NCBI GenBank assembly: GCA_031771865.1
Contig: JASISA010000041.1
Location: 992,001-1,056,000 of the forward strand
Direction of reading: 5' to 3'
Length of the DNA: 64,000 bases
From: Nothophaeocryptopus gaeumannii
Lineage: Eukaryota; Ascomycota; Dothideomycetes; Mycosphaerellales; Mycosphaerellaceae
Position 1 is the stretch's first letter. The number at the start of each line of letters is the position of its first letter. A program made the translations under genes and the position numbers. This document shows, piece by piece, positions 1 through 10,381 of this stretch. The notes below the pieces were generated by a model. That model saw only the letters and a program-made list of their open reading frames with translations. It made no database searches and was not told where the DNA came from.

Positions 1-2033
1 AGAAGGGTGCTGCTCGACGGATTGATCGAAGCTGCGATTCGGTAGTGACGCTCGGAGTCCTCCAACTTGCCCATTCGCTCGTAGCATTTGCCCAGCCCAT
101 ACCACCCATTATAGTGGCGTCGATCGACAGCGACCGACTTTCGGAAAGATGCCAGCGCGGCGTCGAAAGCTTCATTCGCAATGTACTCATGGCCCATGAG
201 AGTCCATGCGTAGGCAAAGGTCTCGTCGAGCTGAGCGGCGCGCTTGAAAGCAGCAATGGCCTGGTCGTGCTCGCGTGAGAGCGAGAATGCGTTCCCCACA
301 GCAACCCAGGTTTCTGGTGCATCGAAGTGGTGATCTCGAAGAACACCGCACAGAAAGGCCAAAGTCGATTCCTTCTTCAGATGCCACAAAACAGTAGAGT
401 AGATCTCCATATCTTCGACCCGTGACGGCTGTATCTTGATCAATCGAGCAAAACAGTCTTCAGCGGACTTGTAGTCAGTCTGTTCGTAGTAAGCCTTCCC
501 AAGTTGCGCCAAGACCCAGGGAGTTTCCCTTTGCGCTGCAGGTAGAGAGCGGAAAACTTGGATTGCTTCGGGGAGTTCGAATTTCGACACAGCGTGGCAG
601 CCAACTGCCAGCTGGCGAAAATTATCCAGCAGGCCTGACATGGCCTGTCTTTCAGCAACCAAGTCCGCTTCCGAAGGGCTTTGAGGGTGTTTCTGAAGAA
701 CCGCTGATATAACGGACGGAGCTTTTGTGCTCCGTTCACTCGTTCGACTCGTTGCCCGCTTCTCTTTCTCCTGTTCCTTCTCGTCTGGCGGCGGCAGCAT
801 CTTTCGATTACCGCTCACCACCCGACCGACCACTGCACCAGTCCGACCTTTCGTGCCTGTCGCCGCTTTTGCTGTGCGCGCTGTCCTATCAGCCCGCGCT
901 GCTGCTGACGTTGCCGTATCCGCTGCCGATCGTGTAGTTCGAGTCGCGGTAGTCTGCGTGAAAAGTCGGTTGCTTCGCCGGGGCTGCGAGGATGAGTCTG
1001 CGCTTTGTTGCGGTATCGCGCCGGAGACGGTGCGCTTCTGACCTCCAACACTTGGCTTTCGCGGAGCGTTCTGTGGGTCGTTTGGAGGCTCTTGTCCTGT
1101 TTGCCCTCTCAGGCCGGGTGCTCGTGGGCGGTCCGAAGTCTCGAACTGTTGCCCAATCCTCGCCCGCCGTGAGGGTGCAGCAGGCGGATCCATGAATACA
1201 TCGCCCTCCAAGGGGATATCATCCGCCATCTCGACATTACCGACAGGCGTGTCCCACTCAGAAGGTATTGGCTTGAGGCCTTGCGCAATCGCGGTTTTGC
1301 CTTGTGCTTTGTTTTGCGTGTCCTCCAACCCACTGTCTCCTCTTGAGGAGGATGTGAATGGATCATCACCGAAGATGTTGTTGTTGGGCGCGTGGTTCGG
1401 CTGTGGCGCAAGAGGTTGCCGCGAATCCTCATCAACGTAGATTTGACCTCCGCTGGACTCGTCGAAAGAGGCCGCGCTGTCGTTTGTCGCTCTGAACATA
1501 TTCTCAACCTTCAAATCGGCGCCAATCTTGCAGAGCCCATCAAAAGCATCCCATACGAACGGGTTCTGCTTGTGTGCCTCGATGTAGCAATCTCCCGCTT
1601 TCCGCAACTCGCCATGTGCCCTCCACAACTTCGCGAGCAAAGTCAGTGAAGCCGCTGCATCTGGGACATGCCGCCGTGACGTCTCCGAGTGCTTTGTCCA
1701 GTCACTTCTGCCGCCCCAAGTGCCTTTCGACTTCTCGAGTGCGGCCACTCCCTCAGTATTCCGACCAAGCTCCAGACATGATTGCGCAAAGATGTAAGCG
1801 CATCCGACATGGCGGCCGTTAGCGCCGTATCGCTGGCTGAAGTCGTAGGCGGCCTTGAAGCGCCGGGAACGGTAGTATGTGAGGGCAAGCAAGTGCGCGG
1901 CGTCTGCATTTCGGGGCTCAAGAGCGTGAAGTCGGCCGGCCAGAAAGTTTGCATTGTCGAGCATGTCATTGTCGAGGTGGTAGTAGATGAGCTGCTTGAG
2001 CTGGGAGACAGCGATGCCGGTTGTGGGAGACAT
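1..2033 (-). CDS. APC3: Anaphase-promoting complex subunit 3 (Cdc27/BimA/Nuc2), C-terminus off window
   Basis: The reverse strand is open from an ATG at 2033 to the window edge, about 677 residues without an intron; the C-terminal TPR superhelix is outside. Cdc27/APC3 is a TPR scaffold of the APC/C ubiquitin ligase, acts in the nucleus in mitosis, and binds the IR tails of Cdc20/Cdh1 and Apc10. The N-terminus (MSPTTGIAVSQLKQLIYYHL..., residues 1-130) matches the APC3 dimerisation TPRs. A long polar linker follows (about residues 170-400, rich in Ser, Arg, Thr, Ala and Pro), then TPR units start again (for example the segment around PETWVAVGNAFSLSREHDQA and the YNGWYGLGKCYERMGK helix pair near the edge). 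The N-TPR / disordered linker / C-TPR layout is that of the family. It is divergent from the Snd2-like gene with 551 bp between start codons. Assignment is firm; the end lies outside the window. Confidence 0.9.
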   Translation of the reverse strand, partial: MSPTTGIAVSQLKQLIYYHLDNDMLDNANFLAGRLHALEPRNADAAHLLALTYYRSRRFKAAYDFSQRYGANGRHVGCAYIFAQSCLELGRNTEGVAALEKSKGTWGGRSDWTKHSETSRRHVPDAAASLTLLAKLWRAHGELRKAGDCYIEAHKQNPFVWDAFDGLCKIGADLKVENMFRATNDSAASFDESSGGQIYVDEDSRQPLAPQPNHAPNNNIFGDDPFTSSSRGDSGLEDTQNKAQGKTAIAQGLKPIPSEWDTPVGNVEMADDIPLEGDVFMDPPAAPSRRARIGQQFETSDRPRAPGLRGQTGQEPPNDPQNAPRKPSVGGQKRTVSGAIPQQSADSSSQPRRSNRLFTQTTATRTTRSAADTATSAAARADRTARTAKAATGTKGRTGAVVGRVVSGNRKMLPPPDEKEQEKEKRATSRTSERSTKAPSVISAVLQKHPQSPSEADLVAERQAMSGLLDNFRQLAVGCHAVSKFELPEAIQVFRSLPAAQRETPWVLAQLGKAYYEQTDYKSAEDCFARLIKIQPSRVEDMEIYSTVLWHLKKESTLAFLCGVLRDHHFDAPETWVAVGNAFSLSREHDQAIAAFKRAAQLDETFAYAWTLMGHEYIANEAFDAALASFRKSVAVDRRHYNGWYGLGKCYERMGKLEDSERHYRIAASINPSSSTL

Positions 2034-2584
2034 TGTGATGCCTTGGAATTAAGTATTATTACCGAACGGACATGAAAGTAAGAGAAGAAGAGGGATCGTA
2101 GACTGGGCGCATTGGAGGTGCAGGTGCAGTGCAGTGCCGTACTCGAGGATGTGGGAGACGGATGTTCGTGACTCGTCGACGACGCTTTCGGTGTGATGCC
2201 CGGGGCGCGGTGGGGGAGGAGGGCGCTGTTCAAGGCCGCATCAGTCGGATGCCATGGTCGTACTTTCTCTCTTCTGTGCACGCGACTGGCAATGCGCTCT
2301 GGTGGGGTGGCAGGTACGGCAGAGGTGGTTGCCGGTGCAAATGTGTGGTTTGTTTATGCGGAGCGGACGCTGGTTAACGTTGCGCCGGAGCGAGGACAAG
2401 CGGCAGCCAGCCACCCGCAATTCATCGTCACCCGTGCCAAGACTGCTTCTCGACCGGCTTCTATTCGTGGTTCGCTCTCGCGCACACAAGTTGCAATGAG
2501 TGTTCGGTACAAACGATGATGAGTTCCATGCAATAACACAACGTATTGAGATCGTGACTGCTTTCTTAGAACCCATACCTCAAC

Positions 2585-3169
2585 ATGGCGCAAGTACGTT
2601 CTCACACGTCCAAACTCACTCCAGGAAGCAACGACTGGTATTAACATGGTCTCCAGAAAGCGTTAAAAACGCAGGCGCAACGGAACACGGCGACGCTGAA
2701 CCGCACGCATTCCATAGCCCTCGGCATAAACCTGCTCTACCTCCTCCTGCGCTTTGCCTTCTTCAACCGCAAGCTTACACCCTACATCGTGCTCAACCTC
2801 CCCGCCCTGATCATTGAGTTCTGGTTCGAACGCATCGGCCGGCCTAGCTACGCCGATGGAGACCTCAAGAAGGCTGGCGAGGACCTTGAGGCTAGAGGCT
2901 TGACAGAATGGATGTGGGATGTCCTCTACTGGACCTGGGGATGCATATTCATCGTGTCTCTGGTCGGTGACTGGGCATGGTGGCTCTATACCGTCATTCC
3001 GCTGTACAGCATCTGGCTCGCGTTCACCACCTACACCGGCATGAAGTCGGGCCTGGGCGGTATGATGCCTGGCGGTGCCGACGGTGGAGCACCAGCGGGT
3101 GCTGGAGGCCAGAGCAAGAGACAGGCTAAGATGGAGAAGAGAGGAGGACAGAAGATTCAGTATCGATGA
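2585..3169 (+). CDS. SND2: TMEM208/Snd2-family ER protein (SRP-independent targeting)
   Basis: Two exons, 2585-2593 (Met-Ala-Gln only) and 2657-3169, joined by a 63-bp GTACGT..AG intron, give 173 residues. The tiny first exon is needed because the second exon lacks an ATG in a sensible place; splicing gives MAQKALKTQAQRNTATLNRTH. The family (PF05620, DUF788/TMEM208, yeast Snd2/Env10) consists of ER multi-pass proteins of the SND pathway, which delivers proteins with central transmembrane segments to the ER. Visible features are hydrophobic segments near residues 23-60 (ALGINLLYLLLRFAFFN then the LNLPALIIEFW stretch) and 95-140 (WDVLYWTWGCIFIV...), and a basic C-terminus with a Gly/Met/Ala-rich linker (KSGLGGMMPGGADGG) ending KKxxQ-like. 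Length agrees with the family (about 170 aa). Confidence 0.88.
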
Positions 3170-3861
3170 TCTGCATGCGGACTTTACTTAAGGTACTAGT
3201 ATTATCTGCTGGGGGTTCCAACATCTCTCCATTCTATCTTTTGAACCCCTACCGTCTCTGCAACCTGGTGTGCTGTACGCGTACATGCCGCTCGGATCGA
3301 TCCGCCTCGGCAAGATGCTCGACCAGCCAAGATTACAAGGCTGAAGTAGGGCACCTGAACGAAGTCGTACATCGCTAAGAAATACGAATAACTTCTTCAA
3401 GAAGATGTACAGATGGAAGCGTGTTGATAACCAGGCTGCATGAATGCGGTGCCTGTGGCGTTGGTGGGTCTCATCTTGGCAGGAGAATGCATCATCAAAC
3501 ACATCGTATTCTCCGTATTTCGAGCCGCGGAAGATATCCCATTGGAGAAGAATGAACGAAGACGATGCTGAAGAGGCGAATAGCGGTCAACCAGCTGACG
3601 AAAATGCGTATCTCTGGTAATAAAATTGCAAGGGTCCCACGACTCAAGCACTGTCGTTCACCGCAAAGTTGCACCCTTCAAAGGTTAATCGCCGGAAGTC
3701 CATCCGCAAAGTAAGATACTTTGGCTTGTCGACATACTCTGCGATCTGAAGACTACTTTCCAAGCGGTCAAGGAAGGCACCAGTCTTGCACGACGCACTG
3801 CGACTGCTTCTCGCAAACCAACAAGCCAAATGACATCGACAGAAATACGACCATTCTCGTC
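3170..3861. other. Gene-free interval between Snd2-like and NAT genes
   Basis: 692 bp holding the 3' flank of the Snd2-like gene and the 5' flank of the N-acetyltransferase gene. Only short, composition-type open frames occur on either strand and none has recognisable protein features. I see no RNA gene. Confidence 0.5.
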
Positions 3862-4860
3862 ATGCCAAGACATACATACGCCCAAGACCAGATTGAGCAG
3901 GTCTACGATCGAATTCAACTCCCACAACGACATCGACACGTACCTGGCGACGAGAGCAGATCAATAGCGCGCGGCGAGAGCGGGCTAGATTTACTCGCTG
4001 CCCTCCAAAGGCATACGCTCTGTAATATTCCTTTCGAGAACTTGGAATTGCACTACTCGCAAACGAAAGTTATCGACATCCACCCAGAACTGCTCTTTCA
4101 GAAGATTATCACGCAGAATAATGGTCGAGGAGGCTACTGCATGGAAAACAATACCTTCTTCGCTACTGTCCTTCGAACGATCGGTTTCGAGGTCTACTCA
4201 ACAGGAGGTCGCGTCAACTCTATGGCATCACCAGATGGCGATCTCGCAGCCTCCAGCTCAAGTAATGGAGATATCGATGGCGGCATGTTCTTCGGTTTAG
4301 GGCATATGGTAAACATCGTCACCATCCTCGGAACCCGCTATCTCGTCGATGTAGGCTTTGGTGCAGGAACAGCAGTCCGGCCACTCCCGCTGGAAGAAGG
4401 CATCGTCCACCTGAACATCAAACCTTCACAGGAAGTACGATTACGTTTCGATGCATTAAAGCAATTTGAGAATAATGATTCGAAAGTCTGGATCCTCGAA
4501 CGACGAAATAGTCCAGACGGGCCTTGGGCAACGATGTGTTGCTTCCCAGATAATCAGGAATTCCTCCCGGCCGACTTCATGGTGCTGAATTACTACACGA
4601 GCACGGCTAGTCGGACATTCTTCACGTACATGGTCATGGTCGTGAAGTTCATATTATCTGAAGACGGAGAGGAAGTCATTGGCGAGGCGGTTTTGGTGGG
4701 CGATGGATTCCACAGACGGGTGGGAGGGGAGAAGGTGAAGGACATGAAATTAAAGACGGAGGCGGAGAGGGTGGATGTTCTGGAGACAGAGGTTGGGATC
4801 CGATTAGATGAGAATCAGCAGAGTGGAATTCTGGGGATGGTGAGTATGTTGAGTGGTTGA
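3862..4860 (+). CDS. Arylamine N-acetyltransferase
   Basis: Single exon, 332 residues from the ATG at 3862. The frame is open further upstream but without an ATG, and homologous sequence begins after 3862. NATs transfer acetyl or malonyl from CoA to arylamines and hydrazines by a ping-pong mechanism; in plant-associated fungi some members detoxify benzoxazolinone-derived aminophenols. The NAT signature RGGYC puts the catalytic Cys at residue 93, followed by His148 (GLGHMVNIV) and Asp163 (LVDVGFG), the complete Cys-His-Asp triad in canonical spacing. The conserved NIPFENL motif is at residues 55-61. An acidic low-complexity insertion (residues 125-142, SSSSNGDIDGG) sits just before the His strand, as in other fungal NATs. 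Cytosolic; no signal peptide. Substrate unknown. Confidence 0.92.
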   Translation: MPRHTYAQDQIEQVYDRIQLPQRHRHVPGDESRSIARGESGLDLLAALQRHTLCNIPFENLELHYSQTKVIDIHPELLFQKIITQNNGRGGYCMENNTFFATVLRTIGFEVYSTGGRVNSMASPDGDLAASSSSNGDIDGGMFFGLGHMVNIVTILGTRYLVDVGFGAGTAVRPLPLEEGIVHLNIKPSQEVRLRFDALKQFENNDSKVWILERRNSPDGPWATMCCFPDNQEFLPADFMVLNYYTSTASRTFFTYMVMVVKFILSEDGEEVIGEAVLVGDGFHRRVGGEKVKDMKLKTEAERVDVLETEVGIRLDENQQSGILGMVSMLSG

Positions 4861-5034
4861 TGGGATTTGACCATGATGATGGAATGGGGTTGGGGATCAG
4901 TCCTTATGGACAATGTGTAAAGAAGCTGGACAGATAGACATTCTCAAAGATCAGTAGTTAATATGGTATCTTGAACACCCCCTTCCGTCCCTCTGCCGAA
5001 AATCCCCTTTCGAAATCTCCAGATCAAGAACACT

Positions 5035-6110
5035 TCACCTCTGTTTGGAGATATGATGGTCCTGCCGAGCACCATTCTTCTCAAAACATCCATCGTCGTT
5101 CCGATCCATCGAACCCCCCTGCTCCGGACAAACCGTCAAAGTCCAAGACCGCAAGGTCCAGACAGGCTTCTCGTCGCCTCGTTTCGACCTCGAACGAAAG
5201 GGATCGGGATAGTGCGGAGATAGTTCCCGAGGATACAGATACAGATCCTGCTTGAACTCATCCGACTCAGGATCCAGCTCTTCCAATTCGGCATGGGACT
5301 TCTCCGCCGCGAGTGTAGTGAGACGTGCCGTGCCCTCTCTGCTGTATTCATAATTCGAGCCGTACATCAAGTCCACACGTACGACAGTGACTGGTTGTTG
5401 ATCATCCCTCGGCACTTCCAGCCTGATCTCTATTTTGCGTCTTCCAGGGTTATGCACCGTGGAAGCTCGTTTGCATACGAAATAGCCTGGATGTCTTCCA
5501 ATGTATTGGTACTTCGATCTGAATGATCCATCCCCCGGAGCCGCAGGTACAAATCGGACACGATGCATATCGGTGATGATGCCAGCTGCCCGCTCGGAGT
5601 TGATTTCAAAACCAATTTTTATCACTGTACCGGGTGTCTTGAGCCAATTGATGGGTCGCCCGGATCCACGTATGTCTGCTATGAGATCGAATGCTTCGCT
5701 CTATGACCCATTTGATCGTGTTTTCGAGCTTACGAGACGAGTATCGAGTAAAGGTCCGATGCACAGAGTATGATGATATCCGGTCTATCGATGAAGCCTG
5801 TTCTGCATACATTAGCCGAACACACAATAGCAACTAGAATGGTACTAGATATACACTTACCATTTTGTCGGTCTTTGATGATAACCAAATTGTTGTGCTT
5901 CAGCCAGATTGATATTGCACGTTCATCGCCGTCAAACCTAGCGTCGAGTGGCCGGATCGACTGAGGTGGCGGCCGCACGAGCGCTGCTTGCGACCCTTGC
6001 TCGGACACTGGGAGATCTGCGATGGTATAGGTGATAGTCTGTCCGCCGTATATATTGCCGTTGTGTTGGTGAGAGCTGTCGTGAGCGGCTATCTCCTTGT
6101 AGCGACCCAT
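5035..6110 (-). CDS. Conserved hypothetical protein, family not recognised
   Basis: Two-exon model: exon 1 6110-5861, exon 2 5675-5035, joined over a 185-bp GTAAGT..CAG intron (5676-5860), giving 296 residues. The phase works (QNG|D then IRGSGRPINWLKTPGTVI). The ATG at 6110 is the first in frame. No signal peptide, membrane segment or catalytic motif is evident. The N-terminal half carries a short Pro/Gln-rich stretch (VRPPPQSIRP) and IWLKHNNLVIIKD; the C-terminal half is rich in charged residues and looks beta-strand-like (KIEIRLEVPR, TVVRVDLMYG), with a Ser/Arg/Lys-rich segment (FRSRSKRGDEK). Its long intron is unusual here; an alternative acceptor at about 5806 would give another reading. 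It is divergent from SMC3 (656 bp between starts). No function is offered. Confidence 0.5.
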
Positions 6111-6766
6111 TTTGGCCTCAGCACGGTACGTTGTGCACTCATGGGCATGCCTTCCCGTATAGTTTGCCCGTGAAATTTGATTTCAGTAGCGGACGCGCTT
6201 CACGGATAGGGCAAATGGGAACTTGATGATACTTAGAACTATGAGGTGTCACATGAAGCGGCATTGTCTCGATTCCCTGAGGCTGAGTCTTGGTGTGGAG
6301 CAGTGCACTGCGAAGTAGATGAGGCTGGAGGCTTGCATGTTCTAGCCGTGCTTCCAGAGACATCAACCACGGTGAAACTGCATTTGCGTGGCATCACCGC
6401 CGAGCCTGTTGTTCCTAATCTTTGAAGAGAGTTGACGAGGGAATAGGGAATAGGCCTCAGAGTGTGACAGTGATGGAAGAGAACTGGAGCACAGGAGAGC
6501 AAGAGCGATCAAGACTCCACAAACACGCTTAGTCATAGCTCTAAAGCACGGGCCTGGTCCCACTCTGTCGCGTCGACGCGTTCATGGAAACACCCACGCT
6601 CACTTTGAGCACCGCTTGAAGCGATCCATTCCCTTCCGTCGACGACGACACCCTCGCATCGTTTCGTGCCACGCCATATACCACGCAGACTGGCCAGCAC
6701 ATAGTCCTCGCGCCGTCCAAGGCGCACACCAATCCCGAGGTTTGAGACACCAACACTACCATCGCC
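6111..6766. other. Divergent promoter region between unknown gene and SMC3
   Basis: 656 bp between the start codons of the hypothetical gene (minus strand) and SMC3 (plus strand). Apart from the CGCG palindrome at 6569-6580 nothing specific is seen. Short open frames here have no protein-like features. Confidence 0.5.
6569..6580. promoter_or_regulatory. CGCGTCGACGCG palindrome with MCB-like ACGCGT, SMC3 promoter
   Basis: A perfect 12-bp palindrome, CGCGTCGACGCG, followed by T, contains an ACGCGT hexamer at 6576-6581, about 190 bp upstream of the SMC3 ATG. ACGCGT is the MluI cell-cycle box bound by MBF-type (Mbp1/Swi6) factors, and cohesin genes are G1/S-regulated in yeasts. Use here is inferred. 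ACGCGT also occurs elsewhere in the window, for example near 3278 and 18181, so the hexamer alone is weak evidence; the palindrome and its position are the stronger points. Confidence 0.4.
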
Positions 6767-9700
6767 ATGTACATCAAGCAGATCATCATCCAGGGCTTCA
6801 AGTCCTACAAGGACCAGACCGTCATCGAGCCCTTCTCGCCCAAGCACAATGTCATTGTTGGTCGCAATGGATCCGGAAAGAGCAACTTCTTCGCTGCCAT
6901 CCGATTCGTGCTCAGCGACAAATACACTCAGCTCAGTCGCGAAGACCGACAAGGACTCCTCCACGAAGGCGCGGGCTCGGCCGTGATGAGCGCATACGTT
7001 GAGATTATATTCGACAACACCGATGAGCGCTTCCCGACCAGCACACCTGAGGTCATCCTTCGTCGCACCATTGGTCAGAAAAAGGACGAGTACAGCTTGA
7101 ATCGGAAGAACACCACGAAGCAGGAGGTCATGAACATCTTGGAGAGCGCGGGGTTCAGTCGCAGCAACCCATATTATATCGTGCCTCAGGGCAGAGTCAC
7201 CGCGATCACCAACATGAAGGATCATGAGCGTCTGAACATGCTCAAGACTGTTGCGGGCACCGAGGTCTACGAGAGCAGACGGACAGAGTCGCAAAAGATC
7301 ATGGACGAAACCGAGAACAAGCGTGCCAAGATTGACGAGCTTCTGGACCACATCCGTGGCAGACTAAGCGAGCTCGAAGAAGAGAAGGAGGAGCTGCGCG
7401 CATTCCAAGACAAAGACCGGGAGCGGAAGTGTCTGGAATATGCCATTCACCACAAGGACCAGGTGGTGCTTGAAGATCAAATTGCCAGTATCGATGATCA
7501 GCGCGATGGCGGCGTCGAGGTCAATGACGAAAACCGTGAAGCTCTCAAGGAGAGCGAGGCAGAGCTCGACTCCATCGATGCTCAGATCGCTGGTCTCCAG
7601 CAGCAGATCAAGCTGTTGACACAGGAAAAGACTCAATACAAGGATGAGCGCACGGACACTGCTAGAGCCAAAGCACAGATAGAGTCGGAGGTGCAGAGCA
7701 TGCAAGACAACCAAGCTACCGCTCAGCAAACGCACAACGACCGCGCCAACGAATCGCGAGACGTGCAGACACAGATCAAGCAGCACGAGAGCCAACTAGC
7801 CCAGCTCTTACCACAGTACAACACCAAGAAGGAACAAGAGCGCGGCTTAAAGCAACAGATACAAGAAGCAAACAGCACAATGTCACGCCTGCATGCGAAA
7901 CAGAGCCGACAGAGTCAGTTCCGAACGAAGAAGGAACGCGATGACTGGCTGAAGAAAGAGATTGCTACCGTCAACGAGTCGCTTGCCACGCGAAAGGCTA
8001 TCAACATGCAGAACAAGGAAGACATCTCTGAGTTGGAGGCTCAGATTGGCCAACTCGAGACGGACATCGCTGACCTGCGGCATCGCATCGAGAATCGAGG
8101 CGATGAGCAGCAGAACATCTCTGCTGAAGTGCAGAAAGCAAAGGAAGAGCGCGACCAACTTCACGACCAGCGCAAAGAGCTGTGGCGCGAGGAGGCGAAG
8201 CTGGATTCAGTCATTGCCAATGCCAGGCAAGAGCACGACAAAGCGGAGAGATTCTTGAGCCAAATGATGGATCACAATACCTCTCGCGGTCTGGCATCTG
8301 TACGCCGGATCATCGAGCAGCAGGGTATCGAGGGAACATACGGCCCGCTTGGAGAGCTGTTCGAATGCAGCAAAACGTATAGGACAGCAGCTGAGGTCAC
8401 TGCTGGCGTGTCGTTGTTCCACTACGTTGTTGACACCGATGAGACTGCTGAGAAGCTGATCAAAATTCTCAATGCGGAGAAGGGCGGTCGAATCACCTTC
8501 ACACCCCTCAATCGCCTCAGGGTGCAGGCCGTCGAATTGCCCAAAGCAAGCGATGCTGTGCCGCTCATCAGCAAGTTGAAGTACGACCAGAGATACGAGA
8601 AGGCCATGCAGCAAGTGTTTGGCAAGACGGTTGTCTGCCCAAACCTACAAGTTGCGGCGCAGTACGCACGCAGTCATTCCGTCAGCGCTATTACACCAGA
8701 CGGCGACCGCTCAGACAAGAAAGGTGCCTTGACGGGTGGTTACCATGATCAGCGCAACTCGCGTCTTGAGGGCTTGAAGCGTTTCACGGAGGCGAGAAAC
8801 GAGCACGATCGTGTCTTCGACCGCAAGCACGCGATCCGAGGAGAACTGCAAAAAATTGACCAGAAGGTCACAAAGGCGATGAGCGAGTTACAGAAAGTCG
8901 AGCAGAAGAGATCGCAACTTGAGGGAGGTTACGGTCCGCTCAGGGAAGAGCTGAGGCGAAAAGAGTACGAATTGACATCTCGCCGTGAGGAGCTTGAGCG
9001 CAAGCTTCGTGCAAGTGACAATATCGAGGGTTTGCTCAAAGATTTGAGCAGCCAACAAAGTGGGTACCAATCCGAGTTGCAAGCTGACTTTAAGAAAGCA
9101 CTGAGCAATCAGGAGGAGCGCGAGCTGGAGACAATTAACACGCAGTTGCCGAATCTGCGCGAGCAGTACAGGCAGATCAGCAGTGAATTTGCTGAGCTTC
9201 AGCGTCAAAAGACGAACTTTGAAGACATTCTTAATGTCAACCTGCGCCCACGGCTGGACGAGTTGCAGAATCTTGAGCAAGACTCTGGTGTCGCTAGTGG
9301 CGGCAACAGCGGTGCCAAGCTCAAGGAGCGCTCGAAGGACCTCAAACGCATTGGCAAGGCTCTCGACGACATTGACGCCAAGCTGCAGGAGATTGAAGAG
9401 TCAATTGAGGGAGCGCAGGAGCAGCTGCAGAGTGTGGAGGCAGATCGAGCCAACAAAAGAGCTGAAGCAGATAAGTTGGAGCAAGCCATTCGGAATCATA
9501 TGAAAAACATGGAAAAGGGTGCGCAACGACGCCAAGGATATCATGCTCGCCTTCAAGAGGTCCAGGCCCAGATTCGAAATCTCGGCGCTTTGCCTGACGC
9601 TGCTTTCTCCGCTACGTATGAGAAGATGAGTAACACGACCGCCACGTCGCGTTTGCACAAAGTCCAAGAGGCCTTAAAGAAGTACGGCCATGTCAACAAG

Positions 9701-10381
9701 AAAGCCTTCGAGCAGTTTGCTCAATTCGAGCGGCAACGCGAGGAGCTCGAGAAGCGGCGTCGGGATCTCGACAATAGCGATACCAGCATTCGCGAGCTGA
9801 TCGAGGTCCTCGATCAGCGTAAAGACGAAGCCATTGAGCGCACGTTCAAGCAGGTCAGTCGAGAGTTCGCGGCCATCTTCGAGCGACTTGTTCCAGCTGG
9901 CAAAGGTCGTCTCATCATCCAGCGACGAACAGACCGTGCTGTCAATGGCAACACTGCAGAAGAAGATAGCGATGAAGAGGAAGGCAGATCTGCTGTGGAG
10001 AACTACATCGGTATCGGCATCTCCGTCTCGTTCAACAGCAAACATGACGAGCAGCAGCGAATCCAACAGCTATCCGGAGGACAAAAGTCTCTTTGCGCGC
10101 TGGCGCTGGTCTTCGCCATCCAGGCTTCTGATCCCGCTCCGTTCTACCTGTTCGACGAGATCGATGCAAATCTGGACGCACAGTACCGTACTGCCGTCGC
10201 TCAGCTTCTTCAGGAAAGCGCCGAGACTGGCCAATTCATTTGCACCACTTTCAGAGCGGAGATGTTGCATGTTGCCGAGAAGTGCTATGGTGTGAGCTAC
10301 TTGAACAAGGCGAGCAGTATTGACGTGGTCAGTCGTGAGCAAGCGCTGGACTTCGTTGAGGGACAGATCAGTGGGAAATAA
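6767..10381 (+). CDS. SMC3: Structural maintenance of chromosomes protein 3 (cohesin SMC3/SudA)
   Basis: Single uninterrupted exon, 1,204 residues, start ATG at 6767 (MYIKQIIIQGFKSYKDQT, the canonical SMC3 N-terminus). SMC3 pairs with SMC1 and the Scc1 kleisin in the cohesin ring that holds sister chromatids and shapes loops. Walker A GRNGSGKS is at 32-39. The acetylation lysines read by Eco1/ESCO are Lys105-Lys106 (GQKKDEYSLNR). Long coiled coils (about 170-500 and 675-1010) flank a hinge (about 510-665, starting EGTYGPLGELFE). The C-terminal head has the signature LSGGQKSL (about 1102) and Walker B YLFDEIDANLD (about 1126-1136). An acidic insertion (EEDSDEEEG, about 1065) precedes the signature. 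Length is as expected. SMC3 orthologues often have an intron close to the start codon; here there is none. Confidence 0.98.
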   Translation: MYIKQIIIQGFKSYKDQTVIEPFSPKHNVIVGRNGSGKSNFFAAIRFVLSDKYTQLSREDRQGLLHEGAGSAVMSAYVEIIFDNTDERFPTSTPEVILRRTIGQKKDEYSLNRKNTTKQEVMNILESAGFSRSNPYYIVPQGRVTAITNMKDHERLNMLKTVAGTEVYESRRTESQKIMDETENKRAKIDELLDHIRGRLSELEEEKEELRAFQDKDRERKCLEYAIHHKDQVVLEDQIASIDDQRDGGVEVNDENREALKESEAELDSIDAQIAGLQQQIKLLTQEKTQYKDERTDTARAKAQIESEVQSMQDNQATAQQTHNDRANESRDVQTQIKQHESQLAQLLPQYNTKKEQERGLKQQIQEANSTMSRLHAKQSRQSQFRTKKERDDWLKKEIATVNESLATRKAINMQNKEDISELEAQIGQLETDIADLRHRIENRGDEQQNISAEVQKAKEERDQLHDQRKELWREEAKLDSVIANARQEHDKAERFLSQMMDHNTSRGLASVRRIIEQQGIEGTYGPLGELFECSKTYRTAAEVTAGVSLFHYVVDTDETAEKLIKILNAEKGGRITFTPLNRLRVQAVELPKASDAVPLISKLKYDQRYEKAMQQVFGKTVVCPNLQVAAQYARSHSVSAITPDGDRSDKKGALTGGYHDQRNSRLEGLKRFTEARNEHDRVFDRKHAIRGELQKIDQKVTKAMSELQKVEQKRSQLEGGYGPLREELRRKEYELTSRREELERKLRASDNIEGLLKDLSSQQSGYQSELQADFKKALSNQEERELETINTQLPNLREQYRQISSEFAELQRQKTNFEDILNVNLRPRLDELQNLEQDSGVASGGNSGAKLKERSKDLKRIGKALDDIDAKLQEIEESIEGAQEQLQSVEADRANKRAEADKLEQAIRNHMKNMEKGAQRRQGYHARLQEVQAQIRNLGALPDAAFSATYEKMSNTTATSRLHKVQEALKKYGHVNKKAFEQFAQFERQREELEKRRRDLDNSDTSIRELIEVLDQRKDEAIERTFKQVSREFAAIFERLVPAGKGRLIIQRRTDRAVNGNTAEEDSDEEEGRSAVENYIGIGISVSFNSKHDEQQRIQQLSGGQKSLCALALVFAIQASDPAPFYLFDEIDANLDAQYRTAVAQLLQESAETGQFICTTFRAEMLHVAEKCYGVSYLNKASSIDVVSREQALDFVEGQISGK

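Noticed and set aside
3277..3284. ACGCGT-containing site TACGCGTA
   Set aside because: Same hexamer as in the SMC3 promoter but in a 3' flank; chance occurrence is likely.
6533..7795. 272- and 143-codon minus-strand frames over SMC3
   Set aside because: Leu/Val-rich shadows of the coiled-coil and head sequence of SMC3.
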